64,000 nucleotides of DNA from DASSUW01 sp963789005. GTDB lineage: Bacteria > Actinomycetota > Thermoleophilia > Solirubrobacterales > Solirubrobacteraceae. The position numbers and the translations under genes were made by a program. The stretch is taken from NCBI GenBank assembly GCA_963789005.1, contig CAWBIZ010000007.1, positions 62,001-126,000 on the forward strand. The letters are read 5' to 3'. This document shows positions 1-7,601 of the stretch, piece after piece. Position 1 is the stretch's first letter; each line of letters starts with the position of its first letter. The notes beneath the pieces were generated by a model. The model had not been told where the DNA came from. It searched no databases and saw only the letters and a program-made list of their open reading frames with translations.

Positions 1-165
1 CGGCGCGGGCTGGGTCGCCACGCGCTCGTTGAGCGAGCGCAGGTCGTCGTCGACCGAGTCGCGCAGCTGGGCGCGCACGGACAGGAACGTCGCGACCGAG
101 GCGAGGGCGACCGCGAGGCTCACGGCCACCGCGGCCAGCAGCATCAAGCGGCGCCGGTAGGACAC
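1..165 (-). CDS. Sensor histidine kinase, N-terminal fragment
   Basis: Only the first 55 codons are inside the window; the rest lies beyond the left edge. The start is a GTG two bases downstream of the response-regulator stop, so the two genes are translationally coupled, as usual for a regulator followed by its kinase. The fragment begins with a basic stretch (YRRRL), then a hydrophobic transmembrane helix at about residues 8-28, and then a charged segment (QLRDSVDDDL) typical of the start of an extracytoplasmic sensor loop. No catalytic domain is visible. The kinase call rests on gene order and this N-terminal architecture. It probably phosphorylates the adjacent OmpR-type regulator. Confidence 0.75.
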   Translation of the reverse strand, partial: MSYRRRLMLLAAVAVSLAVALASVATFLSVRAQLRDSVDDDLRSLNERVATQPAP

Positions 166-167
166 GC

Positions 168-842
168 TCAGGCCGCCAGCATGAAGCCGACGCCGCGGAC
201 GGTGTGGATGAGGCGCGGCTCGCCGGCATCCTCGGTCTTGCGCCGCAGGTAGCCGACGTACACGTCGAGCGAGTTCGACGTCTCGCTGATGTCGTGGCCC
301 CAGACGCGCTCGTAGATGACGTCGCGCGGGAGCACCTGCTCGGGGTTGCGCAGGAACAGCTCCAGCAGCCGCTGCTCGGTGCGGGTCAGCTCGAGCAGCC
401 GGTCGCCGCGGTGCGCGCGGAAGGTCGCGAGGTCGAGCCGCAGCTCGCCGTAGGCGAGCTGCTCCGGCGCCTCGCCGTTGGCGGTGCGCCGCAGCAGTGC
501 GCGCACGCGCGCGTTGAGCTCGTCGAGCGCGAACGGCTTGACCAGGTAGTCGTCGGCGCCGGCGTCGAGCCCCGCCACGCGGTCGGCGATCGCCTCGCGG
601 GCCGTCAGCATCAGGACCGGCGTATGGTCGCGGCGGTCGCGCAGCAGCCGGCAGAGGGCGAGGCCGTCCAGCCGCGGCATGCTGACGTCGAGCACCAGGG
701 CGTCGTACGGATCGGCGACCAGGCGCTGCAGCGCCTCGACCCCGTCCTGCGCGGTCTCGACCTCGTAGCCCTCGACGCCGAGCGCCCGCCGGAGCGTGCG
801 CGCGAGCGCGGGGTCGTCGTCGACGACGAGCAGCCTGTGCAC
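168..842 (-). CDS. OmpR/PhoB-family response regulator
   Basis: A 224-residue two-domain regulator of normal family length. The receiver domain (about 1-118) has the acidic pocket at D8-D10, the phospho-acceptor D52 (in LDVSMP), T80 and the invariant K102 (VKPF). The C-terminal winged helix (about 128-224) has the usual ending TVRGVGFML. The start is a GTG 6 bases after GATAAT, a strong -10 box, so the mRNA is probably leaderless. The kinase gene follows after 2 bases. It should bind DNA as a phosphorylated dimer; its targets cannot be read from the sequence. Confidence 0.93.
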   Translation of the reverse strand: MHRLLVVDDDPALARTLRRALGVEGYEVETAQDGVEALQRLVADPYDALVLDVSMPRLDGLALCRLLRDRRDHTPVLMLTAREAIADRVAGLDAGADDYLVKPFALDELNARVRALLRRTANGEAPEQLAYGELRLDLATFRAHRGDRLLELTRTEQRLLELFLRNPEQVLPRDVIYERVWGHDISETSNSLDVYVGYLRRKTEDAGEPRLIHTVRGVGFMLAA

Positions 843-848
843 CTCATG

Positions 849-854
849 ATTATC
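849..854 (-). promoter_or_regulatory. -10 box of the response-regulator operon
   Basis: Reads GATAAT on the minus strand and ends 6 bases before the GTG at 842. The spacing implies a leaderless transcript starting at or near the start codon. Confidence 0.55.
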
Positions 855-909
855 GGCATTCCGCGCGGTTTCTTAGGCCCTTCTCACGATCGCCGCCGAT
901 GTTCCCGCC

Positions 910-1779
910 GTGAACCTCACGCGGCTGGAGACGTTCGTGGAGGTCGTCCGGTGCGGCACGTTCGCCCGTGCGGCCGAGGCGCTCTCGTTCACGCCGTCCG
1001 CCGTCTCGCAGCAGATGGCGAAGCTCGAGGCCGAGATCGGCGTGCCCGTGCTCGACGACGCCCGGCGCCCGACGGAGGCCGGCCGGCTGCTGCACGAGCA
1101 CGCCGTCGAGATCCTGGCCGCGGTCGGCCGCGCACGCGCCGGCCTCGAGTCGCTCCAGGCCGAGCAGGTCAAGCGGCTGCGGCTGGCCGCCTGCCCGGTG
1201 GCCGCCGCGGCGGTGCTCCCACGCGCGCTGCGGCTCCTGCGGCGCCGGCTGCCGGGTGCCGAGCTGCTGGTCGAGGAGGATGCGGCGGTGCGCGCGGCGG
1301 TGCTCGAGGGTCGCGTCGACGTGGGCGTCTGGCTGGGCGGCGGCGACGAGGACGCGGCGGGAGTCGAGACCTTGCAGGTGCGCGAGCCGCTGGCCGTGGC
1401 GATCGTGGAGGTGGTGCTGATCCGCGAGCCGCTGGCGGTGGCGATCGCAGCGGATCACCCGCTGGCGCGCTACTCGTCGCTCGACGAGGAGGCACTGGCG
1501 GCGACGCCGCGGCTCGGCACGGCGAGCCTGCCCACCCTGCTCGCGATGGCCGCCGCGGGGGAGGGCTACGCGCTGGTGCCGGCGCTGGGCGCGCTGCCGG
1601 CGGGGCTCGTCCTGCGGCCGCTGGCCGGCGCCCCCGAGTGGGAGCTGCGCGCCGGCCGGCCGGCGCGCGACGTGCTCTCGGTGGGCACCCTGGCAGCACT
1701 CGACGCCCTGCGAAAGGTGAGCGCCAGCAGGCCAGAAGCGCTCTGGCAGGCATCCGGTTCCGCGGCCGGCGCGCAGTAG
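910..1779 (+). CDS. LysR-family transcriptional regulator
   Basis: A 289-residue protein with an N-terminal helix-turn-helix (about 1-60; FVEVVRCGTFARAAEALS and SAVSQQMAKLE are characteristic) and a C-terminal effector-binding domain. GTG start, divergent from the two-component operon about 70 bases away. The effector domain contains an imperfect internal duplication: REPLAVAI occurs twice, 14 residues apart, and the matching 25-bp DNA copies (1381-1405 and 1423-1447) differ by one base. This looks like a recent in-frame tandem duplication in the segment that normally reads 'REPLVVVAPADHPLA'. The ligand is unknown. The lipoprotein gene lies 30 bases downstream and could be a target. Confidence 0.9.
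   Translation: MNLTRLETFVEVVRCGTFARAAEALSFTPSAVSQQMAKLEAEIGVPVLDDARRPTEAGRLLHEHAVEILAAVGRARAGLESLQAEQVKRLRLAACPVAAAAVLPRALRLLRRRLPGAELLVEEDAAVRAAVLEGRVDVGVWLGGGDEDAAGVETLQVREPLAVAIVEVVLIREPLAVAIAADHPLARYSSLDEEALAATPRLGTASLPTLLAMAAAGEGYALVPALGALPAGLVLRPLAGAPEWELRAGRPARDVLSVGTLAALDALRKVSASRPEALWQASGSAAGAQ
1381..1447 (+). repeat. 42-bp tandem duplication inside the LysR gene
   Basis: Two 25-bp copies (1381-1405 and 1423-1447) with one mismatch, offset by 42 bp (14 codons), so the reading frame is kept. This adds an extra REPLAVAI segment to the effector domain. Confidence 0.8.
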
Positions 1780-1809
1780 ACGGCACACCCCCGAAGAAAG
1801 GGAACCGTC

Positions 1810-2481
1810 ATGAGACTTCGTACTCCGGCGACGATCGCCGCTGTCATTACGCTCGCGTTCGGCGCCGCTGCATGCGGCGACGACGAGGAGAGCTCGAGCG
1901 GCAGCACGTCGCAGAGCCAGAGCCAGGCCCAGCCCGATCCCGTGGCCCAGATCGACCAGCTCACCGGCCGCGCCACGGCGGTCACGCTCGACGCCGGCTT
2001 CGTCGAGGCGCTGACCTCGCTGAAGCTCACGCCCGCCCCGGTGGGTGACGCCAAGATCACGCAGGCCGGCGTCGCCTCCTTCCCGATCTCGGGCGGCAAC
2101 GTGACCTACTACGAGCCCGGCTCTGTGAGCCCGTTCGTGCAGGGCTCGATCGACCACACCGGCGGGCTCAGCCTGACTGGCGGCGGCAAGATGGTCGAGC
2201 TGACCGACTTCGTGATCGACCCGGGCGCCTCCGTGCTCACCGGCACGGTCTCCGTCGACGGCGAAGTCGCCGCGGAGAACGCGCCGCTGTTCTTCCTCGA
2301 CGGCAGCACGCTCAACCCGCTGGCGGTCAACGAGGGCAACGGCACCGCCGTGCTCGAGGGCACCACGGTCGAGCTCAAGGCCGAGGCCGCCGAGCTCCTG
2401 AACCAGACGTTCGGCGTCACCGCCCTCGAGGAGGGCCTCAAGATCGGCGTCGCCAAGATCACGGTCAACACCGCCGCGTAG
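1810..2481 (+). CDS. Secreted lipoprotein, HtaA-like
   Basis: A 223-residue protein with a lipoprotein signal peptide: basic start MRLR, hydrophobic core, and lipobox AAAC with the lipidated cysteine at about residue 22. A Ser/Gln/Asp-rich linker follows (about 23-45). The mature part has a beta-rich pattern with FPISGG, a 'HTGGLSL' segment and regularly spaced strands that recall HtaA-type cell-surface domains. That assignment is inference from pattern only. A purine-rich Shine-Dalgarno (GAAAGGGAA) precedes the ATG, unlike the leaderless neighbours. It should be anchored to the outer face of the membrane. Function unknown. Confidence 0.7.
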   Translation: MRLRTPATIAAVITLAFGAAACGDDEESSSGSTSQSQSQAQPDPVAQIDQLTGRATAVTLDAGFVEALTSLKLTPAPVGDAKITQAGVASFPISGGNVTYYEPGSVSPFVQGSIDHTGGLSLTGGGKMVELTDFVIDPGASVLTGTVSVDGEVAAENAPLFFLDGSTLNPLAVNEGNGTAVLEGTTVELKAEAAELLNQTFGVTALEEGLKIGVAKITVNTAA

Positions 2482-2505
2482 GGGCGAGACCTCCGGGCGG
2501 TGGCC

Positions 2506-2511
2506 TACCGT
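2506..2511 (+). promoter_or_regulatory. -10 box of recQ
   Basis: TACCGT, 7 bases before the ATG at 2519. The intervening AGGAGG abuts the ATG directly, too close to work as a Shine-Dalgarno, so a leaderless transcript is more likely. Confidence 0.45.
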
Positions 2512-2518
2512 CAGGAGG

Positions 2519-4573
2519 ATGCTTGAAACCGTCGACACGCGTGCCGGTGAGCTGCTCCGGGCCCTGGCCGGGCCCGGAGCGGCGTTCCGGGAGCACCAGC
2601 TCGAGGCGGTGCGCGACCTCGTGGACGACCGGGCGCGCGTGCTGTGCGTGCAGCGCACCGGCTGGGGGAAGTCGGCGGTCTACTTCCTCGCCGCCGCGCT
2701 CCTTCGCGAGCAAGGCGCCGGCCCGGCGCTGATCGTCTCCCCGCTGCTGGCGCTGATGCGCAACCAGATCGCGGCCGCCGAGCGGCTCGGGATCCGCGCC
2801 TACACCGTCAACTCGACCAACCGCGAGGCCTGGGACGAGGTGCGGGAGCTGCTCGAGGGCGACGCCGTCGACCTGCTGCTGATCAGCCCCGAGCGGCTCG
2901 ACAACCCGCAGTTCCGCGAGCAGATGCTGCCGCTGTTCGCCGAGCGGGTGGGGCTGCTGGTGATCGACGAGGCGCACTGCATCAGCGACTGGGGGCACGA
3001 CTTCCGGCCCGACTACCGGCGGCTGGAGGAGATGCTCGGCCGGCTGCCCGCGGGCGTGGCCGTGCTCGCCACCACGGCGACGGCCAACGACCGCGTGGTG
3101 GCGGACATCGAGGAGCAGCTGCGCCCCGGGGCGTCGGGCCTGCGCACCTATCGCGGCCCGCTGGGGCGGTCGAGCCTGCGGCTCGAGGTCGTCGACCTGC
3201 CGGGTCGCGCGGAGCGGCTCGCGTGGCTGGCGACGTGGCTGCCGCAGCTGCCGGGCTCGGGGATCGTCTACACGCTCACCAAGCGCGACGCCGAGCTGGT
3301 GGCCGACTGGCTGTCTGGTCGCGGGATCCCGGCCGAGGCCTACAGCGGCGAGGTCGAGAGCGCGCGGCGGATCGAGGTCGAGGAGCGGCTGCTGGCCAAC
3401 GAGCTCAAGGCCGTGGTGGCCACGAGCGCGCTCGGGATGGGCTACGACAAGCCGGACCTCGGCTTCGTCGTCCACTACCAGGCGCCGGGCTCGGTGATCT
3501 CCTACTACCAGCAGGTCGGCCGCGCGGGGCGCGCCGTCGACCGCGCCGAGGTCGTGCTCCTGCGCGGCGCCGAGGATCGCCGGATCCAGGACTTCTTCAT
3601 CCAGCAGGCGTTCCCGCCGCGCGAGCTGGTCGCGCGCGTGATCGAGGTGCTCTCGGAGGGCGGCGCGACCGCGCGCGAGCTGATGGCGCACGTGAACCTC
3701 GGCAAGACGCGCGTCGACGCGCTGCTCAAGGTGCTCGACGTCGAAGGTGCGGTGCGGCGGGACGGGACACGCTGGACGCTCGTGCCCGGCAGCGGCTGGG
3801 AGTACGACGCCGAGCGCTACGCCACCGTGACCGCGCTGCGCCGCCGCGAGCAGGAGGCGATGGCCGCCTTCGGGGCCGACGGGCGCTGCCTCATGCGCGC
3901 GCTGCAGGAGGAGCTCGACGATCCGGCGCCGGAGGACTGCGGGCGCTGCGCGGTCTGCGCCGGCGCCCGCTGGGACGGCCCGCTCGACCCCGGCGTCGTG
4001 CGCGAGGCGGCCCTGCTCCTGCGCTCCCGGCCGATCGTGCTCGACGTCAAGAAGATGGCTCCCGGCGAGGACGGCGCGATGCGCAAGATCCCCGAGGAGG
4101 CGCGCGGCGAGGAGGGGCGGGCGCTGGGGCGGCTGGGCGACGGCGGCTGGGATCCGGCCGTGCAGGCGGGCCGCAGCGCGGGCCGGTTCGACGACGAGCT
4201 CGTGGACGCGGCCGCCGAGGTCGTGCGGGCGTGGGGCGTGCCGGCGGCGTGGGTGGCCGCGGTGCCGTCGCACCGGTCGGGCTCCCTGGTGCCCGATTTC
4301 GCGCAGCGGCTGGCGGCGGCGCTCGGGCTCCCGTTCTCGGACGCGATCACGGTGGCCCGCGAGGCGCCGCCGCAGCGCGAGATGGCGAACGCCGCCCAGC
4401 AGGTCGCCAACGTCCGCGGCCGCTTCGCCGTGGCGGCCGACGTGCCCTCCGGCGCGTGCCTGCTCGTCGACGACATCCGCTTCAGCGGCTGGACGCTCGC
4501 GATGGTCGCCGGCCAGCTGCGCCGGCGCGGGTCCGGGCCGGTGTATCCGCTGGCCTTGACCAGCGCGTTCTAG
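2519..4573 (+). CDS. recQ: RecQ-type DNA helicase with phosphoribosyltransferase-like tail
   Basis: A 684-residue ATP-dependent 3'-5' DNA helicase of superfamily 2. Visible motifs are the Walker A (TGWGKS), the DEAH box followed by the RecQ signature (DEAHCISDWGHDFRPDY) and motif VI (QQVGRAGRA). A zinc-binding cysteine cluster (CGRCAVC) follows at about residue 475. Instead of an HRDC domain, the C-terminal ~180 residues end in a phosphoribosyltransferase-like fold, with the PRPP-loop-like motif LLVDDIRFSGWT. Family knowledge supports a role in replication-fork and recombination repair. The role of the tail is not known to me; it could bind nucleotides or PRPP as a sensor. The gene overlaps its convergent neighbour by 4 bases. 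Confidence 0.92.
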   Translation: MLETVDTRAGELLRALAGPGAAFREHQLEAVRDLVDDRARVLCVQRTGWGKSAVYFLAAALLREQGAGPALIVSPLLALMRNQIAAAERLGIRAYTVNSTNREAWDEVRELLEGDAVDLLLISPERLDNPQFREQMLPLFAERVGLLVIDEAHCISDWGHDFRPDYRRLEEMLGRLPAGVAVLATTATANDRVVADIEEQLRPGASGLRTYRGPLGRSSLRLEVVDLPGRAERLAWLATWLPQLPGSGIVYTLTKRDAELVADWLSGRGIPAEAYSGEVESARRIEVEERLLANELKAVVATSALGMGYDKPDLGFVVHYQAPGSVISYYQQVGRAGRAVDRAEVVLLRGAEDRRIQDFFIQQAFPPRELVARVIEVLSEGGATARELMAHVNLGKTRVDALLKVLDVEGAVRRDGTRWTLVPGSGWEYDAERYATVTALRRREQEAMAAFGADGRCLMRALQEELDDPAPEDCGRCAVCAGARWDGPLDPGVVREAALLLRSRPIVLDVKKMAPGEDGAMRKIPEEARGEEGRALGRLGDGGWDPAVQAGRSAGRFDDELVDAAAEVVRAWGVPAAWVAAVPSHRSGSLVPDFAQRLAAALGLPFSDAITVAREAPPQREMANAAQQVANVRGRFAVAADVPSGACLLVDDIRFSGWTLAMVAGQLRRRGSGPVYPLALTSAF

Positions 4574-5370
4574 GGGAACTCGCCGCGCAGCGCACGCAGG
4601 TAGCGCTCCGCCGATCGCCGCACCACGCCGTTCCCGTCGCGCGCCACCAGCCGGCCCCACCACGCCCCGTGGATCGTGTCGAACTCGTACGGCTCCAGCG
4701 CGTCGACGATCGCCCGGATCGAGGGCTCGGGAAGCGGGATCAGGTTCGGGTAGCTGTACATGAAGCTCACGAAGCGGCGGTCCGGGATGACCTGGACGAT
4801 GTCGCCCGAGAGCAGCGCGCGGCGCTCGGCGACGTGGAGCACGGTGCCGCCCGCGAAGTGGCCGCCGCAGCGGATCAGCGTCAGCCCGCCGCCGAGCGAG
4901 AGCGTCTCGCCCGACCACAGCGACACCGCGGGGGAGGGGCGCATGATCCAGTCGGCGTCGTCGGCGTGCAGGTGCACGGGGCAGCCGAAGCGCTCGGCCC
5001 ACTCGACCATCCCCGAGTAGTAGTGCGGGTGCGAGATCGCGATCCCGGCGAGGCCGCCGCGGTGCTCGATCTCGGCGGCGGCCTGGTCGTCGAGGAACGG
5101 CACGCAGTCCCACATCAGCGTGCCGCCCTCGAACGGGACGAGCAGGGCGCGCTGGCCGATCGCCAGCGGCGGGTCGACGCCGACGCCCTCGAAGCCGGCG
5201 TCGTCGCGGATGTCGTTGTGGTGCGTGCCCCGGAGCTCCTCGGCGGTCGTCCACCGCTGCCCGGACTCGGGCACGTACTGGCGCTCGTCCTCGCAGATCG
5301 CGCAGCGCTCCGGCGGCGCGTCGGACGGCGCGTACTGGGTCGCGCACGTCAGGCAGATGTATGCGGTCAC
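4570..5370 (-). CDS. Metallo-beta-lactamase-fold hydrolase with N-terminal zinc finger
   Basis: A 266-residue protein. The first ~35 residues carry a rubredoxin-like CxxC...CxxC zinc knuckle (CLTC and CAIC). The rest is a metallo-beta-lactamase-fold hydrolase: SHPHYYSG replaces the usual HxHxDH, and GGHFAGG, LLSGD and TIHGAWWG supply further ligand positions. GTG start chosen because the protein begins directly with the zinc knuckle and an upstream extension would read into the divergent gene. The altered HPHYYSG motif suggests one metal site is changed or lost. Substrate unknown. Divergent from the PhzF gene with only 21 bases between the start codons. Confidence 0.82.
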   Translation of the reverse strand: MTAYICLTCATQYAPSDAPPERCAICEDERQYVPESGQRWTTAEELRGTHHNDIRDDAGFEGVGVDPPLAIGQRALLVPFEGGTLMWDCVPFLDDQAAAEIEHRGGLAGIAISHPHYYSGMVEWAERFGCPVHLHADDADWIMRPSPAVSLWSGETLSLGGGLTLIRCGGHFAGGTVLHVAERRALLSGDIVQVIPDRRFVSFMYSYPNLIPLPEPSIRAIVDALEPYEFDTIHGAWWGRLVARDGNGVVRRSAERYLRALRGEFP

Positions 5371-5391
5371 GGTCAGCGATGATGTCGCGCC
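5371..5391. promoter_or_regulatory. 21-bp divergent promoter region
   Basis: Only 21 bases separate the GTG of the MBL-fold gene from the ATG of the PhzF gene. A GATGAT/ATCATC segment in the middle could serve as a -10 for each strand at leaderless spacing (8-9 bases). The two promoters must overlap, so they may exclude each other. Confidence 0.35.
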
Positions 5392-6237
5392 ATGAGCGAC
5401 GACGTGCTGCGGTATGCCGCCTTCACCGACCGCCCGTCCGGCGGCAACCCCGCGGGCGTGGTGCTCGACGCGGCCGGGATGACCGACGACGAGATGCTGG
5501 CGATCGCGGCCGAGCTGGGCTACAGCGAGACCGCGTTCCTCACCGGCGGCGACGGCGCGGAGCGCGAGATCCGCTACTTCAGCCCGCTCGCCGAGGTGCC
5601 GTTCTGCGGCCACGCCACGGTCGCGACCGCGGTCGCGCTCGCGTACCGCGACGGCCCGGGCGAGGTCGTCTTCCAGACCCGCAGCGGACCGGTGCCGGTG
5701 ACCAGCCGCCGCGACGACCAGGGCCGGATCACGGCGACGCTCACGAGCGTGCCTCCCCACGTCGACGAGCTCGCCGACGCCGACCTCGACGAGGCGCTGG
5801 CGGCGCTCGGCTGGGCGCGCGAGGAGCTCGACCCCGAGCTGCCTCCGCGGGTCGGCTTCGCCGGCGCCCACCACCTGGTGATCGGCGCCGCCACGCGCGA
5901 GCGGCTCGCCGACCTCGACTACGACTTCGACCGGCTGGGGGCGCTGATGGCCGCCCGTGACTGGACGACCGTGCAGCTCGTGTGGCGCGAGGAGCCGACC
6001 CGCTTCCACTCCCGCAACCCGTTCCCGCCCGGCGGCGTCGTCGAGGATCCCGCCACGGGCGCCGCGGCGGCCGCGTTCGGCGCCTATCTGCGCGAGCTCG
6101 AGCTGGTCGAGCCGCCGGCGACGATCACGATCCTGCAGGGCGAGGACCTCGGGCGGCCCGGCCGGCTGCTCGTGGACGTCCACGAAGACCGGCCGGAGAT
6201 CGACGTCACGGGCGCCGCAGTGCCAATGGACGAATAA
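5392..6237 (+). CDS. PhzF-family isomerase/epimerase-like protein
   Basis: A 281-residue protein of the PhzF (phenazine biosynthesis-like, diaminopimelate-epimerase-fold) family, of usual length. Recognised from the N-terminal FTDRPSGGNPAGVV, SETAFL (with the family's catalytic glutamate), the RYFSPLAEVPFCGHAT block at the first half-domain, and RNPFPPGGVVEDPATGAAA at the second. Family members catalyse isomerisations of small acids; most chromosomal copies have no assigned substrate. No phenazine genes are nearby, so phenazine synthesis is not implied. Confidence 0.88.
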   Translation: MSDDVLRYAAFTDRPSGGNPAGVVLDAAGMTDDEMLAIAAELGYSETAFLTGGDGAEREIRYFSPLAEVPFCGHATVATAVALAYRDGPGEVVFQTRSGPVPVTSRRDDQGRITATLTSVPPHVDELADADLDEALAALGWAREELDPELPPRVGFAGAHHLVIGAATRERLADLDYDFDRLGALMAARDWTTVQLVWREEPTRFHSRNPFPPGGVVEDPATGAAAAAFGAYLRELELVEPPATITILQGEDLGRPGRLLVDVHEDRPEIDVTGAAVPMDE

Positions 6238-6288
6238 TCTGGAATCCGGTGTTCGATGGGATGAACATCCGGGTATCAACGCGGTGTC

Positions 6289-6957
6289 ATGATGATGCTC
6301 GTGACAGGGGGCGCGGCCCTGTGGCTGCTGCTCGTGATCGCGATCCTGGGGCTCTGCCGCGCCGCGGCTCGCGCCGACCGCCAGGAGGACGCTCGTCGCA
6401 TCGCACGCGTCGGCCGTCGCGGCGCGACGGTCGGGCTGGCGGTCGTCGCCACCACCGTTTCGACGGCGCCCGGCCGGGCACAGGCCCGCCCACTGGAGTG
6501 CCCCGATCGCGGTGTCCCCTACCAGCAGGCGCCGGCAGCGGTTCGTGCTGCGATCGCGTGTGAGATCGACCGCGTTCGCGTGAGCAAGGGGCTGCGCTGG
6601 CTGCGCGACGACGAGCGCCTGCAGCTGGCGGCGAGACGTCATTCCGCCGACATGGTCCGCCGCGACTACTTCTCCCACCAGAGCCTCAGCGGCGACAGTC
6701 CGAGCGACCGCGCGCGCCGCACCGGGTACGTCAGCGCGGGGTGCTCGTGGAGCATCGGCGAGGTGCTCTACTGGGGCGCCGGCCGCCGGACCACCGCGGC
6801 GCGCACGGTTCGGGCATGGCTCGACAGCCCCGGCCACCGCGACATCATCCTCTCGCCCGAGTACGACAACGGCGGCGTCGGGACGCGCGCCGGCACGCCC
6901 GCCGGCCACTCCTCCGGGATGACGGTCACGATGGTCGCCGGCCGCCGGAACTGCTAG
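6289..6957 (+). CDS. Secreted CAP-domain (SCP/YkwD-like) protein
   Basis: A 222-residue protein with an N-terminal hydrophobic helix (about 8-24), a second hydrophobic stretch at about 45-60 and a C-terminal CAP/SCP domain (about 85-222). CAP signatures: RHSADMVRRDYFSH (cavity His), GEVLYWG, and AWLDSPGHRDIILSPEY (second cavity His). Four cysteines are present, consistent with an extracytoplasmic protein. The start could be any of three consecutive ATGs (6289, 6292, 6295). CAP proteins of bacteria are surface or spore-coat proteins of mostly unknown activity. It overlaps the convergent sugar-transferase gene by 4 bases. Confidence 0.88.
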   Translation: MMMLVTGGAALWLLLVIAILGLCRAAARADRQEDARRIARVGRRGATVGLAVVATTVSTAPGRAQARPLECPDRGVPYQQAPAAVRAAIACEIDRVRVSKGLRWLRDDERLQLAARRHSADMVRRDYFSHQSLSGDSPSDRARRTGYVSAGCSWSIGEVLYWGAGRRTTAARTVRAWLDSPGHRDIILSPEYDNGGVGTRAGTPAGHSSGMTVTMVAGRRNC

Positions 6958-7505
6958 CGCATCGTGCGCACGATCGTGCGCCAGGCGATGCGGGCGTCGA
7001 GCCGGTACGACCACGTGCGCGCGTACTCGTCGTCGAGCTGCAGCTGATCGGCGAGGCCGAGCCAGCCGTCGAGCTGGTGGAGCTGCGCGAGCCCGGTAAG
7101 GCCCGGGCGGACGGGCGGCGGCTCGAGGCCGAGCTCGCGCGGCCGCGGGCCGACGATGCTGAGCTCGCCGCGGACGACGCTCCAGAGCTGCGGGAGCGCG
7201 GCGGCGCCGCTCGCCACCACGAGCCGCCAGCGGCGCGTCTGCAGCCGCTCGGCGCCGATCGCGAACGAGCGCAGGATCACCGTGCGGCCGCGCTCGCCCA
7301 TTAGGCGGTCGCGACGCAGCAGCGGGCGCGTGCGGGTCGCGAGCAGCGCGAGCGTCAACGCGATCAGGATCGGCGCGGTGAAGAGCAGCGCCAGCAGCGC
7401 GATCACGCGGTCGAGGCCGTACTTCAGCGCCCGACCTCCAGCGTCGGGTGCGGGGCGGCCTGCCTCTGACGCAGCGCCCGGTGTATCGATTCGTGTCGTG
7501 GCCAT
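6954..7505 (-). CDS. Divergent sugar-phosphate transferase (PglC/WbaP-like)
   Basis: A 183-residue monotopic phosphoglycosyl-transferase-like protein. It has the family's re-entrant membrane helix (about 29-58; KYGLDRVIALLALLFTAPI) and the C-terminal signature PQLWSVVRGELSIVGPRP with RPGLTGLAQ. Active members attach the first hexose-1-phosphate to undecaprenyl phosphate. Here the catalytic region is unusual: the 'KFRTM..DAE' segment reads ILRSFAIGAE, so the Asp-Glu dyad is not evident, and the usual 'DELPQL' reads AAALPQL. It may be inactive or use other residues. The surface-polymer locus lies about 12 kb away. Confidence 0.75.
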   Translation of the reverse strand: MATTRIDTPGAASEAGRPAPDAGGRALKYGLDRVIALLALLFTAPILIALTLALLATRTRPLLRRDRLMGERGRTVILRSFAIGAERLQTRRWRLVVASGAAALPQLWSVVRGELSIVGPRPRELGLEPPPVRPGLTGLAQLHQLDGWLGLADQLQLDDEYARTWSYRLDARIAWRTIVRTMR

Positions 7506-7588
7506 CCCGGCCGTGTCCTCCGTCGTCGTCCGGCGGGGCGAGCGTCGCCCTTCTCCTCCTCACGCTATACCCGTTTGCGACGCATCCG

Positions 7589-7594
7589 TATTCT
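7589..7594 (+). promoter_or_regulatory. -10 box of the AMIN/Gmad2 gene
   Basis: TATTCT, 7 bases upstream of the ATG at 7602. This supports that start over an in-frame TTG at 7575 and implies a leaderless transcript. Confidence 0.5.
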
Positions 7595-7601
7595 CGGGCC
7601 G

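Noticed and set aside
2512..2518. AGGAGG before recQ as a ribosome-binding site
   Set aside because: It touches the ATG with no spacer; the TACCGT box at leaderless distance explains the start better.
5392..6237. Phenazine biosynthesis
   Set aside because: PhzF-like proteins are widespread; no other phz gene is in the window.
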